Shown here: positions 12,401 through 20,997 of the stretch, piece after piece
How the letters are laid out: each line of letters starts with the position of its first letter
How positions within the stretch are numbered: the stretch's first letter is position 1
From: Pinguiococcus pyrenoidosus
Taxonomy: Eukaryota; Sar; Pinguiophyceae; Pinguiochrysidales; Pinguiochrysidaceae
Assembly: GCA_019677205.1 (NCBI GenBank)
Contig: JAAMXY010000040.1
Span: 62,001-126,000, forward strand
Direction of reading: 5' to 3'
DNA: 64,000 nucleotides
Notes under the pieces: generated by a model
Seen by the model: only the letters and a program-made list of their open reading frames with translations
What the model was told of the DNA's origin: nothing
The model's database searches: none
Made by a program: the position numbers and the translations under genes

Positions 12401-12661
12401 CTCATGCTCAGGTTCAGGTTCATGTTCAGGTTCAGGTTCAGTTTGCCCTGCGGCGAAGGCCTGCTTCAGCTGGGCCGAGTCGAGGCCGTACTCCAGCCGC
12501 ACGGCGCTGGAGAAGATGGTGATGCCGCGCTGCTGCTCCTGGGCGTTGGTGTCCAGCGCGGCTGCTGTGCCCGCTTGGCGGGCATTGAGCTTGCCTGCGC
12601 GCGCCACGAGCGAGTCGCAGATGGTGGTCTTGCCATGGTCAACCTGGGCGATCACGCACAC
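9470..12661 (-). CDS. divergent eEF2-like translational GTPase with RRM and dsRBD-like insertion
   Basis: A 1063-codon frame begins inside the eEF2-type N-terminus. All GTPase motifs are present: AQVDHGKTT (G1), QRGITI (switch I), DCPGH (G3), NKVD (G4). Elongation-factor domains follow, including the domain IV tip IHQDPPHRSPVQ (His aligned to the diphthamide position) and an eEF2-like end LADKL. Between switch I and G3 (aa 73-283) lies an insertion of about 210 aa. It has an EP/EH-repeat, an RRM (VYVGSIPF to KRGFARLHV, aa 110-182) and a dsRBD-like stretch (aa 188-257, ending SAREQVAAKALAMWN). The start is unresolved. Upstream in-frame sequence (DALKDPSSTTRNVC) continues the eEF2 similarity without an ATG. 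An ATG at 12776 lies in another frame and needs a small intron or 1-nt correction. No introns are seen in the body. Confidence 0.8.
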   Translation of the reverse strand: MCVIAQVDHGKTTICDSLVARAGKLNARQAGTAAALDTNAQEQQRGITIFSSAVRLEYGLDSAQLKQAFAAGQTEPEPEHEPEPEHEHEHEHEHEQQEPQGLIAEETIQDVYVGSIPFDATHEELVSALQEGGLVDASTIDEEALQWNVKRGFARLHVPAGIAASQLASADVSVKDRRLTLQPLGGSAVHALRDFVRARGDNAAALTFSEEQTAEGAFVGVVEVQGVLEPVRLDEADAAETRKSAREQVAAKALAMWNVEAGATDKADSNSGDDSETDPRLGDEAKNLVLNLIDCPGHLDFNSEVTAALRNSDSAILVVDVVEGVTVQTKRVLAQAVTDGLKPMLILNKVDRLFLELQLKAPQSAKRILEVLHQVNSLLEEPVSLADGSAILASGYFGWGVSVPTLLRQFVDEEKADMPEDERAAAFQDLLRRLRKVEGHRLTDSPILARGVVRHLTRLHKAASTQDVDTLGTIFGSEARALLAANVEDARADNMWKKVFRACMRKDLPAAEALLEMILLHGVAPEEGQRRRLRSLTGLSKVAAAPSTSKEWAAQQIAAARRDGPALVYFTKFVPLPGSGSKPKLAALGRVFSGTLRRGDNVRLLLSEEEGGGWRDIKIKGQHFVTGPTTVRDVQEASVGDVVLVSGVTSDFIKTATLVPANWAPLEATEPHVDMFVPLAFAVSPMVSAAVRPARPSDFQKLQTALKTLARIDPRVMVKFDEETKETSVFAAGELHLEVSIQSLRELAGIEIRDEPPRVTFRETIEAKAGQELVASGIPDLSQAGPGSLGKSANKLNRFWFHAVPLSDDLVAALEGSDAADAAQLRQLDDMLASQGWNSRDARRVWAIGSGDGNSNVGCNILVDATFGSSDLSPVRDSVVQAFQQVISAGPICGERVRGVGFFLTEATIHQDPPHRSPVQVVPACVRAMKASMLAAGSPDSALKMLEPKFNVTIEWSGDMLDGAVYDIIGQRDGIVVDVSENVLEADVPATKSFGMAAEMQHSTKGQISPVLQVDGWMSVPGVVGTGSPSAQESAVEKLVASLRTERGLEGWVPTSQDLADKL
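12370..12446. repeat. hexanucleotide repeat in coding sequence (EP/EH tract)
   Basis: Tandem catgct units, grading into caggtt and catgtt variants, encode the alternating Glu-His/Glu-Pro stretch of the eEF2-like protein on the minus strand. Confidence 0.85.
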
Positions 12662-12776
12662 GTTCCTGGTCGTGCTACTTGGGTCCTTAAGCGCGTCGAA
12701 AGCCGCGAAAGGAATGCTGGGCGGCCTGCTCGGGCCGCCCTTCCTGGACGAAGGCGCGCTGCTGGGCGCTCGTCAT

Positions 12777-13356
12777 GATGCTGTCCTTGCTTGAGTCCTT
12801 CCGGCTGCTTGCGAGAGCCGACGTCTCGAAGGTCCTACTTGTGCGCACTCGGGGGCGCTGTTGAGCTTGGGTCTGCAGCGCTAGCGATGTTCTGCCAAAT
12901 GGATGAAAAGGTGCCGTTTTCTCCCGATTCCTAATTTTCGATGTTCCAGAGCGCCCTTCCAAGAAGGTTCTTCTGGGTTCTCGAATCGGTAGGGATTGGT
13001 GCGCAGCGGCATTTTAAAGTATTGTTCTTGGACGTGGCTCTATGAGTATAACGGAGGGGATGGGTTACTGTGGCGAACTGTCAGCAGATGATGGAAGTCT
13101 GTTCATCGGTTATATAGCTTCATTTGCGGACCGCTCAACTTACTGTTGGGCGGAGGCACCGAGACGGGTAAAATGCATAAATATATTGCTTATATCAGAT
13201 TATAATATCCTGTAAGAGACCCTTTCCCTGGATCAGCTAGGAGTAACGCTACAATCCGCTTCGGTGGTCGTGGCCGCGCCATTCGCGCGTCGGCCAGAGC
13301 CTCCTGCGTGCCGCCCATGTTGCAGAGGGGATCCGCACGGCCGCTCTGCATCACGA
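12777..13356. promoter_or_regulatory. divergent promoter region, AT-rich
   Basis: About 580 bp lies between the divergent eEF2-like and PHD genes. An AT-rich island (about 13160-13215, with ataaatatattgcttatatc) stands out from the GC-rich surroundings and is the likely core promoter zone. No specific factor site is called. Confidence 0.4.
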
Positions 13357-16300
13357 ATGGACGCGAACACCACTGACGATACCGATGTCGGCGAGGAGAG
13401 TTCGTCCGACTCGGAGAAGCACGGGACGGAAGTGCTTGTTCGCGGACCTAGGGAGCTTCGGAAAACCAAGAGCGAAGAGCTTTTGGAGAAGCGCAACGAC
13501 GACATCGGGCCGTCCAACTCTCCCATTTCCATCGAAGAACCGTATGTCGCCGAAGTTCGGCCCCTAGAAGTGCCGGAGGACGCGAATTCATCGGGATCCA
13601 GCCCTGACTTGCAGACGGAAAAGATCGAGGAGAGCGAGATCCCTCAGGCCGAGACGGATCCCGCGGGCGCGCCGGGTACAGAGCGCGCCACGGCGCAGCC
13701 CGAAAGCAGGGGCGCAGATGCGGGAGGCGGCTTCGGGAACGCTGGAGTCGAAGAGCCGGCGGCAGACATGCGAAAGGGCATCGTCGGGGACAGATCGCCT
13801 TCCCCGACGCCTTCGACGTCGTCTACGCGTGCACAGCATCCTACGGATGGGAGGACACCGAGGAAAAAAAGGCAGTGCAGTGAGGAGGGCTGTCAGCGGT
13901 GCGATTGGGGCTACTGCGAGAGTAAGAGGTGCATGCGACATCACACCGCCAACTGCAAGTGTACCAAGGGAGAGAACGCCAAGAAGATGCTTGCGATGAA
14001 GAAGCGCAAGCGAAAGGCCCCCGGAATCAAGGTTGCAGCGGATATCGTCGGAACACCTTCAGATAAACCGGTCCCTGAATCATCCCCGAGGCCAGATGCT
14101 ACTGCGGTCTCCGAGGTATCAAGAGGGCCCGAGCCTGCCATGCAGCTTGATGCTGCCCACTCCTTCCGCAGCGTCCCGGCTGGTAATCTTGCGAGCCAAC
14201 CTCTACCCGACATCACAGGTAAATCAAGGACGCCGAAGGTGACCCCCGATGATTCTCCGGGGCAGCCTCGAAGCGAAGGCGCGCAAGAGCCTCTTCCGTC
14301 TGCGATGGAAGTTGGGTGCCAGGGCCGGCTTGGAACTAGCCGGCTTGGATTGGGCCGGGCAGCGGATGTAGGGACCTTGAGTAGCTCCGCTCCACCCGTT
14401 CTATCCCCGCAGGCCCCGCCGGGAGAAGGACCGGGAGAACGTAGCGAAGATCGAGAGGGCAGCAGTGTGAATGCCGAGAGCACAGCTCCTTTCTTCGGCA
14501 CCTATCCGCCGGAGACGCAGTGTGTGTACTGTCGCGGGCAGGGCGCGGACGCCAGCGGGCCGAACCATGGCAAACTCATCGGACCCTTCAGACTTCGGAG
14601 CCCAGCGGATCGCGGCGTTCAGCCTCGTGTCTCGGCACATGCTCTCTGCCTTTGCTTTGCAGACGAAGTCGTCGTCAGCCCCCCGCACCAATGGCCTCCG
14701 CACCTGCGGGAGTTTGCATGCTCCGTGCTTACTGGCAGCGCGGACCTCGGTCTCGTGGAGGCAGAGCAGCTGGGAGCGGCGCGCGCGCTCTTTCTGAAGG
14801 TACAGGAGGACGTGGATCGCAGCCGCAACCACGTCTGCTACACATGTGGAAAGCCTGGAGCGAATGTGTCTTGTGCTGCGAGAGGGTGCTCCCGGCGCTT
14901 CCATCTGCCTTGCTCGCTCGGGCGCGCCCGATTCTACCACACGGGGGCCTGTCGTCAAGGCAGTGCAAGCGGGGTGGATGATGGCGAAGCACTTGACTTT
15001 AAGCCCTCGAGATTCGTTCTGTGCGAAGAGCACTGGCGTACTCTCGGGGCGTCGAGCCCATCTCGACTGCGTAGTCCCCATGGTGTGGAATGCGAGGAGA
15101 TTGTGAGCATTGGCGAGATGATGAGCCGCTCCTTCTGTCAGCTGGCGGATGTACAAATGGTTGCTGGCCCACTGCGGGCGGATCCGGCGAGGCCGGGCCA
15201 GGTTGCTGTGCCGTTGAACACAAAGCAGATCGTCCAATGCAGCTTGTCTCGCTTTAAGTGGACCACTCTCGGAGTCACGTTAATCCGAGACGGCCTCACG
15301 CGCGGGCAGACGGAGTCTCCCAACGACACGGGCCCCGAGAGCGAGGTGGCGAGCTCAGCCGCTGGAGCCGAGGGTCCATGTCCTTTTCGGGCAGCACAGG
15401 GTCAAATGGAGGACGAGGATGCGCAAGAGGCGCTAGCGAGCGCAGGTAAGATCAACGATCGACGTCCCAAGGGACACGTCGCGGATGCCCGTCGTGCTGT
15501 CGAGGTCGAACAAGGTCGGGCTGAGAACGTTGGTGATGGACGGACGCTCGCGAGTACCGAGCAAGGTGCTGCGCACAGGAGGACGGGCGGTGGTCGCAAG
15601 GGGGACTGCCTTGGAGAACGGACCCAAGGCCGCACAGAGCACGAAGATATTCGACGGTCGCCGGAAAGCAAAGCGCATCCCGAGGACAGCGCTTCGCAGG
15701 GTCGTGGGCATCTCGATGATCGCGATGCACAGGGAGGGAAGACGACGAAAGGCGATGGTCAAGGGCAGGCCGCGACAGACACTCCGAGAGACGTTGAAGA
15801 GCGGGAAGACGCCGATATGGGTAGTCCGCGGGAAGCGGTTATAGAGAGTCAGAGAGGGTTCGGAGAACTGGAAGCCGAAGCCGAGCCGACCAGCGCTGGG
15901 CAGCTCGATGCGCGCAGCAGCAAAGGAAAGGCTGAAGTGGGCAATGACGCCGCTGTTGTTGCTCATGAGACCGGAGCTATGGAGGGCTTGGATGCCAGCC
16001 CCAGCCCGTCTCTCACGGCGTCGAACCCAAGCCCGTCTCTCACGGCGTCGAACCCAAGCCCGTCTCTCACGGCGTCGAATGATGATCCAATGGACGCTGA
16101 GGAAGAGCAGCCGGAAGGGCATCCGCCGGTGATTGATGAAGAGCAAGGTGGTGGCGCGGATCTTGGCTCCGACATTGAATCGACAGGCAGTTCACTAGAC
16201 TCGGACAACGACGATTCGGACAACGACGATTCCGACAACAACGACAACAAGAACAACAAGAACAACAAGAGCAACAAGAATAACAACAGCGACAACGACA

Positions 16301-18379
16301 ACGACAAACTCGACAAGGTGTCGCGTGATATGCACGCGGAACCCGCCGACGGGATAGAGCAGCCAGGCGTTGTAGCCACTTCCGGGGCGGATATGGGCAC
16401 CGACATCTCCGCGACCTCCGCGACTGAGGAGAAGCCCGACCATGCCGCAAAGGTGAACGCCGTGATGGACTTTGGATTCAGTCTCGAGCTTGCTGAAGTG
16501 GGGCTGGCTGTCAGCAACGGCAACGTAAGTCTGAATTGGGTGCGGCACCAGATACCGCTGACGGCAACATCCTAATGATTCGTCCGGCGCACAGGTCAAC
16601 GACGCAATCAGTTTCCTCCTCGACTCGAACTCGGCTCTGGATCCGGCGGAGCAGATAGTGCCTTCCCCTCCAGGCGGCCAGAAAGCGGAGGAGACTCCTG
16701 CGCATGGTGGAGCAGGGACCTCAGAAGCGGCCGCACAGGAATCCCGGAGGAGCCAAGCTCCGGAACGGGTGGCCCCGGCGTCGCAGCAATCCACGGCACC
16801 TTCGAAGGGGCGAGCAACTTCCAGGGACGGGGACCTTGGGCGAGAGGCGGACCCCAAGCGGCCAGTGACCAGCACGCCATCGCTTGCGCCGCAAGTAGCT
16901 TCGCCTGGACCAATCCCTGTGAGGCGGCGCAACAAGGTGTTGAACATCACGGTGCCCCCTGCCTCTGCAGGAGCTCCATCGGAACCCGCCCGGGGCGGCA
17001 GCGCGAGGAAAAGGCAATGCGATGGCGGCGCCGAGAGCGAGGGTGCGAAGAGAAAGAAGCGCGACCAAGAAAGGAGAGGTGAAAGGAAGAGGACAGGCGA
17101 CGGCGAGAGCGACGACGAGAGCGACGGCGAAAGCGAAAGCAAGGACGAAAACTTGCCAATCGCAAGGCGGCACTGGCTCAAGAAGAGCACGACGGTGCAT
17201 GCTGATGCCTTGTCGTCCGAGCCGACCAGCCCGTCTCTTTCCCCTTCCGAGAAATCCCACCCTTGGGCCCAAGCTACGGCGCAGAGCGACACAACCAGTG
17301 ATGCCCCCTCTTCGCGAAGACGCGTCGGACGAGTGATGCAACCCCGACCGCGTGGATCACCGAGGGCAGGAAGCGAGGATTCGCGCAAGACACCTGAGGT
17401 GCCCAGGAGATCGCCAAGAGAGGAGACTCCACAGCAAGCGCGGCCGCAAAAGACGCGGCGGACTGGGGAGGCCGCCGATTCCCGCAGCGTGGGCGCCGAA
17501 GAGCAACAGAGCCGCGTGCTACCCAGGAAACGTGGAAGGCCCAAGACGCTGCCGAAAGCCGCTTCAGAGCAACTGAAAGAGCGAAGACAGAGTGCAGCAG
17601 CAGGTACGCAAGAAGCCTCCTGGAAGGCGGAGTGGCGGTATATTCCGCGCAAGAACATCCAACGCTCGGACCAGCGGCGGCTGTGGCGGACGAAGATGGC
17701 CGAGGCAGCTCCTCGCGAAGGTACGTTTGCGTGGTATTACAGCAGTAAATCGAAACAAAACTATTACCGCGGCCCGTATCGCTCGAAAGAAGCGGCGGAC
17801 GCGGACTTGCAGCAAGCGAAGGAGGCAGAAGCCGCCGGAAACATGGACAGCCCTTTGGTGAACCCTCCGAGGCGCGACACGTCGGTCGCGTCACCAAGTC
17901 GGCCCAAACGAGTTCTGCTGAAAGCTTCTTGCAGAGGGCCCGGGCCCGGGTCCGGGCCCGGTGCTAACTCCGTGCTCTTCGATGGCGAGTGTTCGATAGT
18001 CTTCAGCTGCAGCAGGGATGTGGGCTTGCCTCTGCTGGAGGCAAAGCTGCTGAACAGCATGGTTTGGGATGATACCCAGGAATGGGATGGCGAGGGGCCC
18101 GTGCGCCACCTTGATGCCATCGTGTCGATGGCCACGCACGGCAAGAATATCACCATCGTAGGTATTCCGCAAGAGCTTGTGAAACAGGGATGGGCGTTGG
18201 TCGAGGAACAGCTGCCGAGGGGCGAGGTTCTGTGGGATCCGTCGTTCCATGGGCTCGCGGACGCCACAGCGGTGCTGCTCCCAAGGCGAGGCTTTGGGCA
18301 GGACATCCTGATTATCGAGAATGAGTTGGAAACCTCGGCGAGGGACTTTTTTGCGCTGCTTGTGATATCTTGGGAGTAG
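13357..18379 (+). CDS. extended-PHD finger, UBA and AT-hook chromatin-type protein
   Basis: Two exons, 13357-16524 and 16595-18379, are joined by a 70-nt intron with a GTAAGT donor, giving about 1650 aa. ATG 13357 (MDANTTDD) is the first in frame. A Cys/His cluster (about aa 185-210, CSEEGCQRC to NCKC) is followed by an extended PHD domain (about 390-565: CVYCRGQG, CYTCGKPGANVSC, CSRRFHLPC, FVLCEEHW). A UBA domain (VMDFGFSLELAEVGLAVSNG + VNDAISFLLDS) is split by the intron, and an AT-hook (RKRGRPK) lies in exon 2. Long disordered acidic/basic stretches, three copies of NPSPSLTAS and an Asp/Asn/Lys tract (aa 940-990) fill the rest. ePHD domains read histones/nucleosomes, UBA binds ubiquitin and AT-hooks bind DNA, so a nuclear ubiquitin-linked chromatin role is inferred. 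The globular C-terminus is not recognised. Confidence 0.75.
16002..16079. repeat. 27-bp tandem repeat, three copies, in coding sequence
   Basis: Three near-identical units encode SPSLTASNP repeats in the PHD/UBA protein, just upstream of the UBA exon. Confidence 0.85.
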
Positions 18380-18688
18380 CGGTGAGAGCGAGATGAAGGA
18401 GGAAGTTCTTGAAGGAGAGGTCCGTGCTGGTTCTTTCGAAAGTCGCGTCGTGATACAAAATTGGACGTGGGTTATCTTTCCCCCGCTCAAGACTCGCGAC
18501 TCGCGACTCGCTGCTTGCAGCTTGCAGCTCACACTCCGCGTTCTCCGTCGTTCTACTCTTCCATCCACAGCGTCCATCCTTCGCGCCAGCACGTGAGCAA
18601 AAGGAATGCGGCACGCTCACACAGCTGCTGACCGCGCGGAGCTTGGCACTAAGCTCCCAGCATTCTCAGGACACTCTTGCCACTATGA
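18380..18688. other. gap between convergent genes
   Basis: About 300 bp of shared 3' flank. Short repeats of gactcgc and gcttgca occur near 18490-18530. No supported gene is seen. Confidence 0.5.
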
Positions 18689-20506
18689 CTAATCGTACTG
18701 GGGGTGCCGTGGCCGTACTGTTCCGCGTGCGTCACACACTCGGTTGACAGCGCTGAGGTACGCCTGCGCCGATGCGGTGACGATATCGGTGTCCGCGCCA
18801 CGCCCGTAGAAGATCCTGCCGGAGTCCTTGTCCTGCAGGCGGACGGTCACCTCGCCAAGCGCGTCGATCCCTGCGGTCACGCTGTTAACGCTATACTCGA
18901 GGAGATCGACGTCGTCCACACCATCGATCGCTTCACAGATGGCGCAGAAGACGGCGTCCACCGGACCAGTTCCCGTGGATGCCTTGAGGGTCTCGATGCC
19001 CTTGTCCTCGTCGAAGATCTGGATGGTCGCCGTGGGGATCTGGCCGTTGCCGCAGGAGACCTGCAGGTGCACCAGCTGATACCGGTCCTTGATGTTCAAG
19101 AGCAGCTCGTCCTTGACGATGGACTCCAGATCCCGGTTGGTGATCTCCTTCTTCTTGTCTGCGAGCTCCTTGAAGCGCAGGAAGGCTCGGCTAAGCTCGT
19201 CGGCGTCCATTGCGTATCCCAGCTCCTGCATGCGAGTGCGGAAGGCATGCCGGCCCGAGTGCTTCCCGAGCACGATGTTGTTGTCGGTGAGGCCGATGGA
19301 GGACGCGTCCATGATCTCATACGTCTGTCTGTGCTTCAGGACGCCGTCCTGGTGGATGCCGCTCTCGTGGGCGAAGGCGTTGGCGCCGACGATTGCCTTG
19401 TTGGGCTGCACCATCATGCCCGTCAGCGTGGTCACCAGACGACTGGTCTTGGCGATCTCTTCCTTGCGAATGTTGGTGATGCTCGACGGCGCGTTGCCTC
19501 GGTACGCCTTGTCCATGTAGTGATCCTGGCGCACGTGCAGGGCCATCACGAGCTCCTCGAGCGCGGCGTTGCCAGCGCGTTCGCCGATGCCGTTGATTGT
19601 GCACTCCATCTGCCGAGCGCCGCCTTCGACCGCGGCCAGGAAGTTGGATACTGCGAGGCCAAGATCGTTGTGTCCGTGCACGCTGATGGTCACGTCCTCG
19701 ATGCCGCGGACGTTCTGCCGCAGGCCCAGAATGAGCTTCTTGAACTCCTCGGGCGTCGTGTACCCCACCGTGTCCGGCACGTTGATGGTCGTCGCCCCCG
19801 CCTCGATCGCCCTCGAGTACACCTCGTACAGGAACTCCGGATCGGACCGCAGCGCGTCCTCCCCGCTGAACTCCACGTCGTCCACGAAGCTCTTGGCGTA
19901 GGCCACCATCTCCGAGGTGATGTCCAGCACCTCGCTGCGGCTCTTGCGCAGCTTGTGCTCCATGTGGATATCGCTCGTGGCGATGAAGGTGTGGATGCGC
20001 GGGAAGCGCGCGCCCTTGACCGCCTCCGCGCACACCTCGATGTCCTTGGGCAGCGCGCGGGCGAGGCCGCAGATGATGGGCGGGTCCACGCCGGTTCCGA
20101 CCACCTCTGCGATCTGCTTGACGGCCTCGAAGTCGCCCGGCGACGCGATGGGGAAGCCGGCCTCGATCACGTCGACGCCCAGGCGCGCCAGCTGCTTCGC
20201 CAGCGTGAGCTTCTCGTCCGCGTTCATCGTGCAGCCTGGACTTTGCTCTCCGTCCCGGAGCGTGGTGTCGAAGATCTTCACTCTCCGCGGGTCTCTGCCC
20301 GTCGCGAGGTCATGCGCGGTGGCCTTGGGCTCCGGCGGCGGCAGAGAGATGTCCACGCGCGTGGTCTCCTGCTCCGCAACCATCCGCAGCGGCAGACGGG
20401 CGTTTAAACGCGCGCGCGGCGCCGCCACTCGCGCGGAAGGCGCGAACGCCGCGGCCAAAGCCACGCTGGCCCACAAGCTCGTCAAAACACGCGCGAAGGA
20501 AACCAT
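18689..20506 (-). CDS. leuA: 2-isopropylmalate synthase, plastid-targeted
   Basis: This enzyme condenses acetyl-CoA with 2-oxoisovalerate, the first committed step of leucine synthesis. The frame is intronless, about 605 aa from ATG 20506. The N-terminus has a hydrophobic signal segment ending [12 protein letters not shown], the AAFAP cleavage motif of secondary red plastids. The TIM barrel begins with [14 protein letters not shown]. The metal-binding [20 protein letters not shown] and the [17 protein letters not shown] motifs are all intact. The C-terminal LeuA regulatory (leucine-feedback) domain is present ([27 protein letters not shown]). This bacterial/plastid-type layout predicts an active, leucine-regulated enzyme in the plastid stroma. 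A tandem paralogue lies immediately upstream on the same strand. Confidence 0.95.
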   Translation of the reverse strand: MVSFARVLTSLWASVALAAAFAPSARVAAPRARLNARLPLRMVAEQETTRVDISLPPPEPKATAHDLATGRDPRRVKIFDTTLRDGEQSPGCTMNADEKLTLAKQLARLGVDVIEAGFPIASPGDFEAVKQIAEVVGTGVDPPIICGLARALPKDIEVCAEAVKGARFPRIHTFIATSDIHMEHKLRKSRSEVLDITSEMVAYAKSFVDDVEFSGEDALRSDPEFLYEVYSRAIEAGATTINVPDTVGYTTPEEFKKLILGLRQNVRGIEDVTISVHGHNDLGLAVSNFLAAVEGGARQMECTINGIGERAGNAALEELVMALHVRQDHYMDKAYRGNAPSSITNIRKEEIAKTSRLVTTLTGMMVQPNKAIVGANAFAHESGIHQDGVLKHRQTYEIMDASSIGLTDNNIVLGKHSGRHAFRTRMQELGYAMDADELSRAFLRFKELADKKKEITNRDLESIVKDELLLNIKDRYQLVHLQVSCGNGQIPTATIQIFDEDKGIETLKASTGTGPVDAVFCAICEAIDGVDDVDLLEYSVNSVTAGIDALGEVTVRLQDKDSGRIFYGRGADTDIVTASAQAYLSAVNRVCDARGTVRPRHPQYD

Positions 20507-20997
20507 CTTGGGCGCTGACTGCACCTCACTCGGCGTCGCGAGGCGTCGCCGATGCGTCGGTGGCGCTCAGCGAGTGGGAAAGGTCCCGAGCGCTGAGGAG
20601 ATGAAGTTCAATGGATTCCCAGCCGGACAGATGGATATCGGCGGGCGGGGATTGGTTCCCCTGGTGGAGAGGGCTGTAGAGTGGCGGAGTAAGCTGGTGA
20701 CGTTGAAGGGCGGCTGTGATGAGCGCTTGAACGCTGGTTGGAAGAGAAGTGCCGGGCGGGCGGCGTGCAGGATCAGCTGATGGATGCGTGGGCACGCCGG
20801 AACGCGCCGGATCTTCGGACCCCTCGCAACTCGGCGAGAACGTGGAACTTGGCAGCTAGAGATGCAACACCACTGAACTCTGCCGCCCTCGTTTCTTCTT
20901 TTCTTCTTTTCTTCTACCGCGTTCCCTTCTATCTCGGAGCACACGAAAGAAGTTTAGTTGGGACATCATTTCTGGTCACCATACCCAGCGCCCAAAC
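20507..20997. other. gap between tandem leuA copies
   Basis: About 490 bp between the upstream paralogue stop and the leuA start on the same strand. It includes a ttcttttcttcttttctt pyrimidine run (about 20895-20915). It presumably holds the leuA promoter; nothing else is called. Confidence 0.45.

Noticed and set aside
18704-20407. 567-codon plus-strand frame opposite leuA
   Set aside because: Antisense shadow of an intact enzyme gene.
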